A stretch of DNA of 64,000 bases from positions 1-64,000 of the forward strand of contig JASJBE010000007.1 of the NCBI GenBank assembly GCA_030066655.1, given 5' to 3'. The translations under genes were made by a program, and so were the position numbers. The notes under the pieces were generated by a model that saw only the letters and a program-made list of their open reading frames with translations, had not been told where the DNA came from and searched no databases. Position 1 is the first letter of the stretch; each line of letters begins with the position of its first letter. This DNA comes from Woeseiaceae bacterium. GTDB taxonomy: Bacteria > Pseudomonadota > Gammaproteobacteria > Steroidobacterales > Woeseiaceae. This document shows positions 1 through 8,866 of this stretch, piece after piece.

Positions 1-918
1 GGAGCGGTGACGTGGGACCGGCATCTCTCCGGCTTGGCGCCAGCGTCCTGAATCCGCCTCGTACTCCCATACCTCAGAGTAGACTCCGCCGCCGTCCGGA
101 GAAAAATACTCGCCGCCGAAAACGAAGCCATGGTTGCCGACGCTCGCCGCTGCAAGTCCGCCTTGCGCTCCAGGCAGAGGTTCCGCGTCTCGCCACGTGT
201 CCTCTTCGAAATCGTAGACGTCATGGCGCGCCGAGTTTCCGCCGTCGACTGTTCGGCCGCCGACGACATGCCACCGGCCGTCGATGACAAACGACGCTGC
301 GCTGTTGCGCGCCATCGGTAGCGGCGCCGCGGCTGTTGTGTGGCCTGTCGACGGGTCGAACACCTGGTGCGTGGCAATGTCACGCTGATCGCGCCAGTTG
401 GCATTCGTGCGACCCGGTGCGCGGCCGCCCGCCAGGTGAATAACATGGCCATTCACGGCGGCGACGGTTTCCGACTGAGCGGATGGCAGGGTTCCGACCA
501 GCGACCAACCATTCTCAGTCAGAGCCAATACATCGCGACTGGCGCTCCAGCGCCCACCGTTTGCTGCTACGAAGCCGCCGAAGAGCAATAAATCGCTGCC
601 GAACGAAACGAGAAAGCCATGGTGTCTTGGCTCGGGCAGCGGCGGTTCGTCTGACCACAAGCCACTTTCGACATCGAACCTGTAAACGCTACCACTGATG
701 TTCTGCTGCGCCGCCGGCACATCGGGGCTCAAGCCGCCGGCCAGCCAAAGAGCCCCCTGGTGCAGGCAGGGATAGATTTCCTGCACACGAATAGGCAGAT
801 CGACCGACGTCTGCCACACTGCTTCCGCACGCACCGGCAGGCAGGCACAGGTTCCCAGTGCGATCGTCGATGTAAGGACCTGACGACGTGACCACTCAAC
901 CTCGAATCGACTTGTCAC
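1..918 (-). CDS. Kelch-repeat protein with Tat-like signal (C-terminus beyond window edge)
   Basis: An open frame runs from a GTG at 918 to the window edge (306 codons), so the C-terminus is missing. A GGGGGA ribosome site lies 6 nt before the GTG. Residues 10-15 read SRRQVL followed by a hydrophobic stretch to about residue 33, which resembles a twin-arginine export signal. Downstream, kelch-like blades recur with the glycine pairs LAGG, LFGG, LAGGR, VVGGR and VFGGE, each followed by a tryptophan/LP turn. Kelch propellers of this type (galactose-oxidase/NanM-like folds) act in the periplasm or extracellularly. No catalytic residues identify a substrate, so the function is unknown. The non-ATG start and edge truncation make the gene easy to miss. 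Confidence 0.8.
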   Translation of the reverse strand, partial: MTSRFEVEWSRRQVLTSTIALGTCACLPVRAEAVWQTSVDLPIRVQEIYPCLHQGALWLAGGLSPDVPAAQQNISGSVYRFDVESGLWSDEPPLPEPRHHGFLVSFGSDLLLFGGFVAANGGRWSASRDVLALTENGWSLVGTLPSAQSETVAAVNGHVIHLAGGRAPGRTNANWRDQRDIATHQVFDPSTGHTTAAAPLPMARNSAASFVIDGRWHVVGGRTVDGGNSARHDVYDFEEDTWRDAEPLPGAQGGLAAASVGNHGFVFGGEYFSPDGGGVYSEVWEYEADSGRWRQAGEMPVPRHRS

Positions 919-1003
919 TACTGTTCCCCCGACACTCCCATGCGCCGTTCGACAGGTTATGAATCCTTGAGTTCCGCGACAGCCGAGGTGCACACATCGC
1001 CCC

Positions 1004-1121
1004 AAAAAAGGGGTCGGACCGATTTTCCAAGGTCGTGGCGATGAGATGTGGTGAGGCATGAAACGGTTTTCGGCAGTGCGAGTAGCCTATGCTCCTCGAA
1101 ATGCGGTTCGACCCCTTTTCC
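1004..1121. repeat. Terminally inverted repeat element, copy 1
   Basis: About 118 bp that begins AAAAAAGGGGTCGGACCG and ends in the inverse CGGTTCGACCCCTTTT. Its arms are about 22 bp and pair imperfectly. The interior aligns with the copy at 1512-1631 in the same orientation (shared TTTCCAAGGTCGT, GAGATGTGG, GAGGCA). This resembles the palindromic non-autonomous repeats that REP-associated (RAYT) transposases mobilise in gammaproteobacteria. No transposase is present here. Confidence 0.75.
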
Positions 1122-1481
1122 GACAAACACATCATCTGGATTCCGGTGTTATTCTCGGTTTTTTCGCGCACACCGACGCTCGGCAGGGGCGTGTGGAGAG
1201 ATTCGATTTCTTTCGGTAACTACATTAGACAGCTCTGTAAGTTCGTTTTCTCATCGTCGGTCGTGCTGGGATTGATCGTCGGCGTATCGCTGCTTCTCGT
1301 CGGAGAGACGACGATGGAGCTCGATTGGACTTTCAAGCTCGGCCCGTTCGTTGGAATTTGGTGGATACTCGGGTTGCCCGTGCTGTCGCTCTTATTATTA
1401 TTGATCTTATCGCCGCTCTCCTTTCTGGTTCATCGACCGCTAGCAAAAACAAAGAATGAGGACGCGAAAAGCGACGCCTGA
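1089..1481 (+). CDS. Small hypothetical membrane protein between two repeats
   Basis: The longest frame encodes 130 aa, but its first codons lie inside the repeat element ending at 1121. The real start is probably a GTG at 1146 or at 1191 (AGGGG just upstream). Two hydrophobic segments (about residues 55-72 and 88-115) suggest two transmembrane helices, followed by a charged, lysine-rich tail. I do not recognise a family. The stretch is visibly poorer in GC than the flanking genes and sits exactly between the two repeat copies, so it may be mobile cargo or a lineage-specific orphan. Confidence 0.4.
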   Translation: MLLEMRFDPFSDKHIIWIPVLFSVFSRTPTLGRGVWRDSISFGNYIRQLCKFVFSSSVVLGLIVGVSLLLVGETTMELDWTFKLGPFVGIWWILGLPVLSLLLLLILSPLSFLVHRPLAKTKNEDAKSDA

Positions 1482-1511
1482 TAGGCCGCCTCACGGATAT
1501 GCTCCTGGCAG

Positions 1512-1631
1512 AAAAAAGGGGTCGAACCGAATTTCCAAGGTCGTAGCGCTGAGATGTGGCGAGGCACGACACGGGTCTCGGCAGTTAAGAGTACGTTTTG
1601 TTCCTTTGGAAACTCGGTTCGACCCCTATTC
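1512..1631. repeat. Terminally inverted repeat element, copy 2
   Basis: About 120 bp that begins AAAAAAGGGGTCGAACCGAA and ends CGGTTCGACCCCTATTCC. It is a direct repeat of the copy at 1004-1121, with about 70% identity by eye. The inverted ends are better preserved than the centre, as expected if a transposase or nucleoid protein recognises the ends. It ends about 55 bp before the decarboxylase start, so it could also affect that gene's transcription. Confidence 0.75.
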
Positions 1632-1685
1632 CGTTTCGCTTCGTCTTGAATAAGAATCAGGTCTCACATATTGGGGAGATAGCCA

Positions 1686-3062
1686 GTGAACCCGGAACTC
1701 GCACGCGCAGCGGAGATCGCCGCGCAGTATCTCGACTCGCTCGATGAACAAAAAGTCAGGGCGGAGCCTGACCCGCAGCTCATTCGGGCGAAGCTTCACA
1801 AGGAGCTGACCGACGACGGCCTGCCGCCGTTGCAGGTCATCGAAGAGTTGAATGAGGATGCGCGTGACGGGTTGTTGAACTCGACCAACGGTCGGTTCTT
1901 CGGCTGGGTCATCGGCGGCGGTGTCCCGGTGTCCGTCGCGGCCGATTGGCTGACCTCGGCCTGGGACCAGAACGCGGCCGCCTATGCCTGTTCACCGACC
2001 GCCGCTGTCATCGAAGACGTAATCGCTGAGTGGCTGAAAGACATCCTCGGCTTGCCGCAGCAGGCCTCCTACGCCTTCGTCACCGGTTGCCAGATGGCGC
2101 ACTTCACGGCGCTGGCCGCTGCGCGGCACAAGGTGTTGGCCGACAAGGGCTGGTCGGCTGAAACGCAGGGCCTGGCCGGAAGCCCGCCCATCCGCGTGTT
2201 GGTGGGCGAGCATCACGAGACCCTGCTGCGCGCCTTGCGTCACCTCGGTATCGGGACCGACGCCGTTGTCGATGTCGCGATGCTTGACGATGGCACGATG
2301 GACGTCGCAGCTCTTGAGGCGGAGCTGAAGAAGCACCCGGATATGCCAACGATCGTCTCGCTCGCAGCCGGCGACCTGAACCGCGGCGCGTTCGATCCCA
2401 TCGATGCCATCTGCGATGTATCCCACGCGCACAACGCGTGGGTCCACATCGACGGCGCCTTCGGCCTGTGGGCCGCCGCCAGCCCACGTTACCGTCACCT
2501 GGTGAAAGGCATCGAGAAGGCCGATTCCTGGGCAACCGATGCACACAAGTGGCTGAACGTTCCCTACGACAGCGGCATGGCCTTCGTTGCCGATCCCGAG
2601 GCCCACAAAACCGCTATGACGATTCCCGCCGCTTACAAGATCGAGGTCGAGAACACGCGTGACCAGATCGAGTGGGGGCCCGAGTGGTCGCGACGCGCGC
2701 GAGGTATCCCACTGTACGCGGCATTGCGGACGCTCGGCCGGAACGGTGTCGCCGAAATCATCGAACGTTGCTGCGACCTGACCCGCGACCTCGTCATGCG
2801 ACTCGGCAGCCTGCCCAACGTCGAAGTACTGTCAGAGCCGATCATCAACCAGGGTCTCGTACGCTTCCTGGACCCCGACGGCGATCACGACGCGCGAACG
2901 GATGCGGTCATCAACCGAATCAACGAAGACGGCGAGGCGTGGTTCGGGCCAACGACGTGGCACGGCATGCGCGTCATGCGGATTTCACTGAGCAACTTCC
3001 GCACCGCGGCTGAGGATATTGATCGCACGGTTAAAGCCGTAGAGAAAGCCCTGCAGGCCTGA
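1686..3062 (+). CDS. PLP-dependent group II decarboxylase/aminotransferase-fold enzyme
   Basis: A 458-aa fold-type I pyridoxal-phosphate enzyme of the group II decarboxylase family (glutamate/aromatic amino acid/DOPA decarboxylases). It starts at a GTG at 1686 with GGGGAGA 8 nt upstream. The PLP site is visible as HIDGAFG (aspartate to the pyridine nitrogen, about residue 256) and DAHKWLN (Schiff-base lysine, about residue 288), and the substrate-phosphate region NSTNGRFFGWV is near residue 60. Its length matches bacterial members often annotated only as aspartate aminotransferase family. The substrate cannot be read from the sequence: aromatic amino acid, tyrosine or glutamate are all possible. 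It appears monocistronic, with an 86-bp gap to the malic enzyme. Confidence 0.85.
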   Translation: MNPELARAAEIAAQYLDSLDEQKVRAEPDPQLIRAKLHKELTDDGLPPLQVIEELNEDARDGLLNSTNGRFFGWVIGGGVPVSVAADWLTSAWDQNAAAYACSPTAAVIEDVIAEWLKDILGLPQQASYAFVTGCQMAHFTALAAARHKVLADKGWSAETQGLAGSPPIRVLVGEHHETLLRALRHLGIGTDAVVDVAMLDDGTMDVAALEAELKKHPDMPTIVSLAAGDLNRGAFDPIDAICDVSHAHNAWVHIDGAFGLWAAASPRYRHLVKGIEKADSWATDAHKWLNVPYDSGMAFVADPEAHKTAMTIPAAYKIEVENTRDQIEWGPEWSRRARGIPLYAALRTLGRNGVAEIIERCCDLTRDLVMRLGSLPNVEVLSEPIINQGLVRFLDPDGDHDARTDAVINRINEDGEAWFGPTTWHGMRVMRISLSNFRTAAEDIDRTVKAVEKALQA

Positions 3063-3148
3063 GCCGCGTCCGGCGTGCGAAAACTGCTAGGTAGAATCCA
3101 GAATTCATCGGTGAGTCGCCCCGGTATTAAGGTCATACGTGGTAACTG

Positions 3149-4807
3149 ATGGGGGTGAACTCAGTGGCCGACAACAACACCAGTGCGCTCCATCGCGGCG
3201 TCAAAATTCTGCATGATCCCGTTCGAAACAAAGGCACGGCCTTCACGGAGGCTGAGCGCGACCTGCTGGGCCTGAAAGGCCTGCTACCGCCGAGGATTCA
3301 CACACTCGCCGAGCAGGAGCTCAAGGCCTTGAGCAACATCCGCGAGAAGCCGACCGACCTCGAGCGCTACCTGTACTTGGTCTCGCTGCAGGACCGCAAC
3401 GAAACGCTGTTCTACCGCGTTGTCCTGAACAACATCGAAGAGATCATGCCGCTGATCTATACGCCAACGGTCGGCAAGGCCTGCCAGGAGTTCCAGCACA
3501 TCTTCAGGCGCTCACGCGGCTTGTACCTGTCTATCCAGGACCGCGGCCGAATTCGCGAGCTGATGCAGAACTGGCCACACAAGGACGCCCGGATGATCGT
3601 TGTGACCGATGGTGAGCGTATCCTGGGGCTCGGCGACCTTGGCGCCGATGGCATGGGCATCGCTATTGGCAAGCTCGCGTTGTACACCGCCTGCGCCGGC
3701 ATTCACCCGACCCACTGCATCCCGATCATGTTCGACGTCGGCACCAACAACAACGCGTTGCTCGATGATCCGCTGTACAACGGCCTGGAGCGCAAGCGCG
3801 TCCGGGGCAAGGAGTACGACGAGTTCTTCGCTGAGTTCATCGAGGCGGCCAACGACGTGTTCCCGGGCGTTGTCATCCAGCTGGAAGACTTCGGCAACAC
3901 GAACGCGTTCCGACTGCTCGCCGAGTATCGCGACCAGACCTGCCTGTTCGACGACGACATCCAGGGCACCGGCGCCGTGACCGTTGCCGGCATCATCAGC
4001 GCGATGCGGTTGACCGGCGGCGATCTTTCTCAACAGAAGCTGCTGTTCCTGGGCGCCGGGGAAGCGGCCGTCGGCACGGCGGACATCTTCTCCGAAGCGC
4101 TCGTCCAGGCCGGGATGTCGCCTGAGGCGGCAAGGCAGCGTTCATTCCTGTTTGACACGCAGGGCCTGGTCGTAGCGAGCAGATCGGGCCTGGCAGCGCA
4201 CAAGTTGCCTTACGCACACGAACTTCCCGCCACCGATGACTTCCAGCACGCGATCGAGACCCTGGAGCCCACGGCGATCATTGGCTTGAGCGGCCAGCCC
4301 GGACTCTTCAACCAGCGTGTGGTCGAGACGATGGCGAGCATCAATGAACGACCGATTGTCTTCGCCCTGTCGAACCCGACGGCCAAAGCGGAATGCACGG
4401 CCGAGCAGGCTTACACCTGGAGCGAGGGCCGCGCGATCTTTGCCAGCGGCAGCCCGTTCGACCCCGTGAAGCTCGGCAATCGCACGTTCGTGCCGGGCCA
4501 GTGCAATAACGCCTATATCTTCCCGGGTGTCGGGCTCGGCGTCGTTGCAAGTTGTGCACGAAGCGTCACGGACGAAATGTTCCTCGCCTCAGCGCGAATC
4601 CTCGCGGCGCAGGTGTCCGACGCCGACCTCGAACGCGGCCGGCTGTTTCCGTCGCTGTCGCGTATCCGAGAAGTGTCCGCACGAATCGCGGCAGAGGTCG
4701 CCGGCATTGCCTACGATCGGGGCCTGACCGACAGGGAGCGGCCGGCAGACATCCTCGAGGATATCCGCGAACATATGTTCCGGCCCGTCTATCCGCACTA
4801 CGCCTAG
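3149..4807 (+). CDS. maeA: NAD-dependent malic enzyme
   Basis: A 552-aa enzyme that oxidatively decarboxylates malate to pyruvate and CO2 in the cytosol. The malic N-terminal domain carries YTPTVGKACQEF (about residue 106) and the metal/substrate segment QLEDFGNTNAF. The signature FDDDIQGTGAV is followed by the nucleotide-binding FLGAGEAAVG, and the length fits the SfcA/MaeA type (about 560 aa) rather than the longer MaeB fusion. The longest start is ATG 3149; a GTG at 3164, with GGGGG about 9 nt upstream, is at least as good a start and would remove five residues. The adjacent nucleotidyltransferase begins 17 bp after the stop. Confidence 0.93.
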   Translation: MGVNSVADNNTSALHRGVKILHDPVRNKGTAFTEAERDLLGLKGLLPPRIHTLAEQELKALSNIREKPTDLERYLYLVSLQDRNETLFYRVVLNNIEEIMPLIYTPTVGKACQEFQHIFRRSRGLYLSIQDRGRIRELMQNWPHKDARMIVVTDGERILGLGDLGADGMGIAIGKLALYTACAGIHPTHCIPIMFDVGTNNNALLDDPLYNGLERKRVRGKEYDEFFAEFIEAANDVFPGVVIQLEDFGNTNAFRLLAEYRDQTCLFDDDIQGTGAVTVAGIISAMRLTGGDLSQQKLLFLGAGEAAVGTADIFSEALVQAGMSPEAARQRSFLFDTQGLVVASRSGLAAHKLPYAHELPATDDFQHAIETLEPTAIIGLSGQPGLFNQRVVETMASINERPIVFALSNPTAKAECTAEQAYTWSEGRAIFASGSPFDPVKLGNRTFVPGQCNNAYIFPGVGLGVVASCARSVTDEMFLASARILAAQVSDADLERGRLFPSLSRIREVSARIAAEVAGIAYDRGLTDRERPADILEDIREHMFRPVYPHYA

Positions 4808-4824
4808 CGACTCTGGCAACATGG

Positions 4825-5262
4825 GTGGCCGTGCCGCCACACACAACCGACGCCAACGCCCTGCGCTGGTCCAGGAGCGATGGCCGTGTCGTCGCCCTCG
4901 CGCTGTGCGGCTCCTATGCACGCGGCGATCAGCGTCCTGACTCCGACATCGATTTCTGCATCCTGACGCCGGAGCCCCGGTCGCTGCTCCAGGACCGATC
5001 GTGGATCCACGACCTCGGGGGCGGTGCCTGCGTTGCAGAGTCCGCCGAGGACTACAACCTGGTGCAGTCGATCCGAGTGTTCTACGGTAAGACGGAAGTT
5101 GAGTTCGGTGTCACCGACCAGGCGTGGGCCGAGGCGCCGATGGATGCAGGAACGGCCGGCGTCATAAACGATGGCCTGAAGATTCTCTACGATCCGGAGG
5201 GCCTGCTCGAGACGGCCATCAGCCTGGCCGCGGCGTTCAAGCCCGGCCCTGTCGGGGGCTAG
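4825..5262 (+). CDS. Small nucleotidyltransferase-domain protein
   Basis: A frame of about 145 aa starting at GTG 4825 (or GTG 4831), directly after the malic enzyme stop. The motif GSYARGDQRPDSDIDF is the pol-beta-type nucleotidyltransferase signature, with the glycine-serine pair and two metal-binding aspartates. Such minimal domains occur in aminoglycoside adenylyltransferases and in MNT/HEPN toxin-antitoxin pairs. No HEPN partner lies nearby, and the C-terminal half (FGVTDQAWAE...) suggests a stand-alone housekeeping or resistance-like transferase. Upstream in-frame extension would overlap the malic enzyme and is rejected. The substrate is unknown. Confidence 0.75.
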   Translation: MAVPPHTTDANALRWSRSDGRVVALALCGSYARGDQRPDSDIDFCILTPEPRSLLQDRSWIHDLGGGACVAESAEDYNLVQSIRVFYGKTEVEFGVTDQAWAEAPMDAGTAGVINDGLKILYDPEGLLETAISLAAAFKPGPVGG

Positions 5263-5300
5263 CCGAAAGGCGAGCAGTCAACGCAACGTCCGACGATTCG

Positions 5301-5822
5301 CTACTTCAGCAGTGCAAGCACCCGCGCTTCCAGCGAGAAGACGTGCCCGTCGGCTTCGCCCATCGCGCGCAAGGCGGAGGCAAGCTCGATCAGGTAATCG
5401 CTGTTCAGGCCGCTGGGCCCTTCGCTGCGCACGATGTGCTCGGCGATCTTGTCGAGCGGCGCATCGCCGAGAAACGCGTGATTGTCGGGTGTTGCTCGAT
5501 AGACGACGCCGGGACAAAGACCGGTCTCGAAGTGGATGTCGACGACGACGCGCTCGTAGCCGTTCTTTTCCCTGTGGTCGAGATGATCGAAAACGTCAGG
5601 CTCAACCAGGAACGCGCGGCCGGGGCAGCGCTGACCCGGCGTCTCGATGAGCGTCAGTACGCGGCCAGGATCTGTCTCGGTGCCACGATGATCGTGTGAG
5701 CCCTGCCAGAAGCGTCGGGACCAACCCTCGATGAAGGCCGCGCGCGATTCGAGGAACGGGAAATCCTGTTTCCAGATCAGCGATCCGTAGCCGAAAACCC
5801 AGGTCGGAGCGTCAACCTTCAT
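5301..5822 (-). CDS. chaC: Glutathione-specific gamma-glutamylcyclotransferase, ChaC-like
   Basis: A 173-aa protein with the N-terminal FGYGSLIWK substrate loop and the catalytic-glutamate segment HREKNGY typical of ChaC. ChaC enzymes cleave cytosolic glutathione to 5-oxoproline and Cys-Gly. The protein is at the short end of the family but appears complete. It converges on the nucleotidyltransferase (38 bp between ends). No clear Shine-Dalgarno precedes the ATG at 5822, so weak translation or another start is possible. A gor gene lies in the same window (56.7 kb), consistent with an active glutathione economy, though the two are not linked. Confidence 0.9.
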   Translation of the reverse strand: MKVDAPTWVFGYGSLIWKQDFPFLESRAAFIEGWSRRFWQGSHDHRGTETDPGRVLTLIETPGQRCPGRAFLVEPDVFDHLDHREKNGYERVVVDIHFETGLCPGVVYRATPDNHAFLGDAPLDKIAEHIVRSEGPSGLNSDYLIELASALRAMGEADGHVFSLEARVLALLK

Positions 5823-5942
5823 TTATTCAGTGTCCTGCTGTCGGGCGTCTCGCAGAGAACCCCGCGTAGTGCGATGTCATGCAATACTAACCAATCAGTC
5901 ATTTTTCGCGACCATTTTCAGTCTCAAGAGGGAGGCTCGAGC

Positions 5943-6530
5943 GTGCGGCGATTCGTTGGAACAATCATAGTCGCGCTGCTTCTGTCGGGCTGTGAGCGGG
6001 TACCGGTTTACGCAGTCGTACTTACGGGCAGCAGCCTCGAGCCTATCGTCGAGTACCGGCGAGACGATCACTCCGGGTTTCCCGATTGGGATCAGCACTG
6101 GGGATTTCGCGACGATTGGCATCGACTGTTCGTCAAGCTCAGGGCCTACCCCGACGGGATCGGCGTCTACGTCCGGGCGCTCGATGACACTGAATCGCCC
6201 TCCTTCGGCTACTGGTTCGGCCCGGTCGGTCGGCCACTCTACGTGACGCCTGTGACGAGCTGTCCATCGACGATTCAATATTTCAATAAGACTGGCAACG
6301 CCCAGTTCTACAATTTCGATAAGCCCGGTTTCCCGGATATCTATCCGTACGCGCCCGAGACATCGGCCCCCGACGCGGCAGCTATCCTGACGATCCCACA
6401 GTGCGAAGACGCTCGCGTCGGTATCCGGATACGGGTGCTGGACAGCGCCGGTGTCGTTGCTCGCGAGTACGAGTTCGCGCTCGAAAGGGAACAGATCGAC
6501 TGGTACTACGACATTCCGCTGTTCAAGTAG
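5943..6530 (+). CDS. Hypothetical lipoprotein
   Basis: The preferred start is GTG 5943, preceded by GAGGGAGGC, giving 195 aa; the longer frame from 5874 adds an unlikely hydrophilic leader before the signal. Residues 1-17 form a lipoprotein signal ending in LLLSGC, so the mature protein is probably anchored to a membrane facing the periplasm. The mature part is rich in aromatic residues and reads as a beta-rich domain. No family is recognised. It stands alone, convergent with the MFS gene at 6544. Confidence 0.65.
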   Translation: MRRFVGTIIVALLLSGCERVPVYAVVLTGSSLEPIVEYRRDDHSGFPDWDQHWGFRDDWHRLFVKLRAYPDGIGVYVRALDDTESPSFGYWFGPVGRPLYVTPVTSCPSTIQYFNKTGNAQFYNFDKPGFPDIYPYAPETSAPDAAAILTIPQCEDARVGIRIRVLDSAGVVAREYEFALEREQIDWYYDIPLFK

Positions 6531-6543
6531 GCGGGCCCCGGCG

Positions 6544-7824
6544 CTAGGTTGCCGGTACGACGGCCGGCTTCGGCGCCGCTTCCCGATTCCTTAAGAAAGG
6601 AATGATGGCCAGGGAAATCAGCATCAGCGCGCCCTCTGCAAACAGGACCGTCGCGTAGCCGTAGCTCTCTGCAACCAGTCCCTGCCAGTAGTTCGTGTAG
6701 CTGATCGTGATGTTACTGATCGCCATGAACCCGGTGAACATCGTCGCGCCGACGGCCGGGTTTGTCATTCCCATGAATACGGCCGCTCGCACCCCGAACG
6801 CACCTCCGAACAGCAGGCCGTGCCCCACAATACAGGCGTACAGCACCGCATACGGCACCTGCTGCAGCCCCATGGCAGAAATGTAGGACGCCAGGACGAG
6901 TGTGGGGATAGCCGTCGCCGCGTAGCCCAGGAAGACCACTCGCTTCAGCCCGAACCGGTCCGCAATCAGTCCGCCAACGATGCAGCCGATCGCCGCTGCG
7001 ATGGTGTTGGAGGCACTAAACGTGGCGATCTGGTTCTCTGTCAGTCCATAGTCGACCTGGATCGTTGACAGTGTTGCATACGCCAGCGCCATCGTTCCGA
7101 TGGGGGCGATCGCAAACAGCAGCCCGAGCTTCGGCCCCGACCCCGAGTCCATGAAGCCGATTTTCAGCTCGCGGCCAAACGTCTTCAGCGTCTCGGTAAG
7201 CGACGTCGAGCCATAGACCTTGTCGACATCGGGATCCCGCACGAAGAACACGATGAACAGCAGGTTCAGGATCATAAGCCCACAGATGTAGAGCAATGCG
7301 GCGTCGAAGCCGAACAGCCCTGAGACGAAGATCGCCCCGGCACCGCCCATCGCGATGCCGGCGTACTGACCGCCGAACATGAAGCCGTTGCCGCGCCCGC
7401 GTTCGTCTTCGCGCAGTACGCTGACCGCGAGTGAGTCGATGGCGACGTCCTGGGTTGCGCAGAAGAAGTTGTTCAGCACGATCAGCGCGACCAGAAACTC
7501 GAAGTCGTCGACGAGGTCGAGTATCGCGGTTGTCGACAAGGTGATAACGATCATGCTCGTGCAGAACACGATCCAGGCTTTGCGGCCGCCGAAGCGGTTG
7601 AAGCGGAAGATGTCGACCAGCGGTGCCCACGCCCACTTGAAGCCCCACGGCAGGAACAGAGCGGCAACGAAGACCCCGATCAGGTCCAGCGACACGCCCT
7701 CGACGCGCATGAACGCCACCATCGCGGCAGACGTGAACCCGTAGGGGATGCCTTCCGAGATGTACATGAGGCCGAACGTAAGGAAGCGGCCCCGCTTCGA
7801 GTCCAGCAGGTTCTTCGCGGTCAT
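6544..7824 (-). CDS. MFS transporter, AmpG-like
   Basis: A 426-aa protein with about 12 hydrophobic segments. The N-terminal half carries YISEGIPYGF, FKWAWAPLVD and ATQDVAIDSLAV, motifs shared by AmpG muropeptide permeases and the related acetyl-CoA/siderophore (RhtX-like) carriers. An AmpG role (importing anhydro-muropeptides for wall recycling) is therefore possible but not proven. It is divergently transcribed from the metallo-hydrolase at 7889 across about 64 bp, so the two may share a regulatory region. No beta-lactamase or recycling gene is adjacent. Confidence 0.75.
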   Translation of the reverse strand: MTAKNLLDSKRGRFLTFGLMYISEGIPYGFTSAAMVAFMRVEGVSLDLIGVFVAALFLPWGFKWAWAPLVDIFRFNRFGGRKAWIVFCTSMIVITLSTTAILDLVDDFEFLVALIVLNNFFCATQDVAIDSLAVSVLREDERGRGNGFMFGGQYAGIAMGGAGAIFVSGLFGFDAALLYICGLMILNLLFIVFFVRDPDVDKVYGSTSLTETLKTFGRELKIGFMDSGSGPKLGLLFAIAPIGTMALAYATLSTIQVDYGLTENQIATFSASNTIAAAIGCIVGGLIADRFGLKRVVFLGYAATAIPTLVLASYISAMGLQQVPYAVLYACIVGHGLLFGGAFGVRAAVFMGMTNPAVGATMFTGFMAISNITISYTNYWQGLVAESYGYATVLFAEGALMLISLAIIPFLRNREAAPKPAVVPAT

Positions 7825-7888
7825 GGTTTACTATTCTTTGCCAGGCGCAGCAGACGCGCCGCAGTCTAACACGCAGGAAACCTACTTC

Positions 7889-8845
7889 ATGCTGCACGCC
7901 ACTCGCCCTCGCTTCATGGTTAAATGGCTGTTCTTGCTGGTGATCGGTAGTGGGGTCTGCGCCACAGCGTTCTCTGAACCTCGCGAACCGTATCTGTATG
8001 TGCTGGGCATAACGCAGGACGCCGGTTATCCGCAGGCAGGTTGCTTCCGCCCGCATTGCATGCCCGGCTGGAAAGACAAAGCACGCAGACTGACCGCAAG
8101 TTCAATCGCGCTGATCAACCCGGACGCGGGTACGCGGCACATTTTCGATGCCACCCCGCACCTGCCGGACCAGCTGTATCGCCTCGAGCAGGAGGCGCCG
8201 TCCGATCGCTACGACCTCGCCAGTTTCTTCCTGACGCACGCACACATCGGCCATTACACCGGTCTCATGCATCTGGGCAGGGAGGTCATGGGCGCCAAAT
8301 CGATTGCCGTATTCGCGATGCCGAGAATGAAGACGTTTCTCGAAGACAACGGACCGTGGAGCCAGCTCGTTGCGCTGGGCAATATTGCGCTCAAGCCACT
8401 GGCCCATGACGGAGCCGTCAGGCTTTCCGGCGGCGTCACGGTCACACCGTTTCTCGTGCCGCACCGCGACGAGTTTTCCGAGACGGTCGGCTACCGCATC
8501 GACGGCCCTCAACACAGCGCGATCTTCATCCCGGACATCGACAAGTGGCACGTCTGGGATGAGGATATCGTCGCGCTCGTTCGCGACGTCGACTACGCAC
8601 TGCTCGACGCGACCTTCTATGCGGACGGTGAGATACCGGGTCGCGCGATGAGCGAGATCCCGCATCCGTTCGTCGTTGAGTCGATGGAGCTGTTCGAGCC
8701 GCTGACAGACGAGGAGCGTTCGCGGATTATCTTCATCCACATCAACCACACGAACCCGATACTGGATCGGGACAGCGATGAATACCGCGAAGTCATTGAG
8801 CGCGGATACCGGGTAGCACACGAGGGTATGCGGCTGCCGTTGTAG
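7889..8845 (+). CDS. Exported MBL-fold metallo-hydrolase, PqqB-like
   Basis: The start ATG 7889 has AGGAAA 9 nt upstream and gives 318 aa; the longer in-frame ATG at 7748 would overlap the divergent MFS gene. A hydrophobic signal at about residues 10-26 (ending TAFSEP) implies export. The metal-binding motif is THAHIGHYTG, where the canonical HxHxDH aspartate is replaced by isoleucine-glycine, as in PqqB-type proteins. Later motifs are PHRDEFSETVGY and DATFY. A PQQ role is unlikely, since no other pqq gene is present. Family assignment is good; substrate unknown. Confidence 0.75.
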   Translation: MLHATRPRFMVKWLFLLVIGSGVCATAFSEPREPYLYVLGITQDAGYPQAGCFRPHCMPGWKDKARRLTASSIALINPDAGTRHIFDATPHLPDQLYRLEQEAPSDRYDLASFFLTHAHIGHYTGLMHLGREVMGAKSIAVFAMPRMKTFLEDNGPWSQLVALGNIALKPLAHDGAVRLSGGVTVTPFLVPHRDEFSETVGYRIDGPQHSAIFIPDIDKWHVWDEDIVALVRDVDYALLDATFYADGEIPGRAMSEIPHPFVVESMELFEPLTDEERSRIIFIHINHTNPILDRDSDEYREVIERGYRVAHEGMRLPL

Positions 8846-8866
8846 AGGTGGCCGCTGTGAAAGAGA

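Noticed and set aside
7016-8056. 346-codon minus-strand frame
   Set aside because: It overlaps the MFS gene out of frame and reads as arginine-rich low-quality protein.
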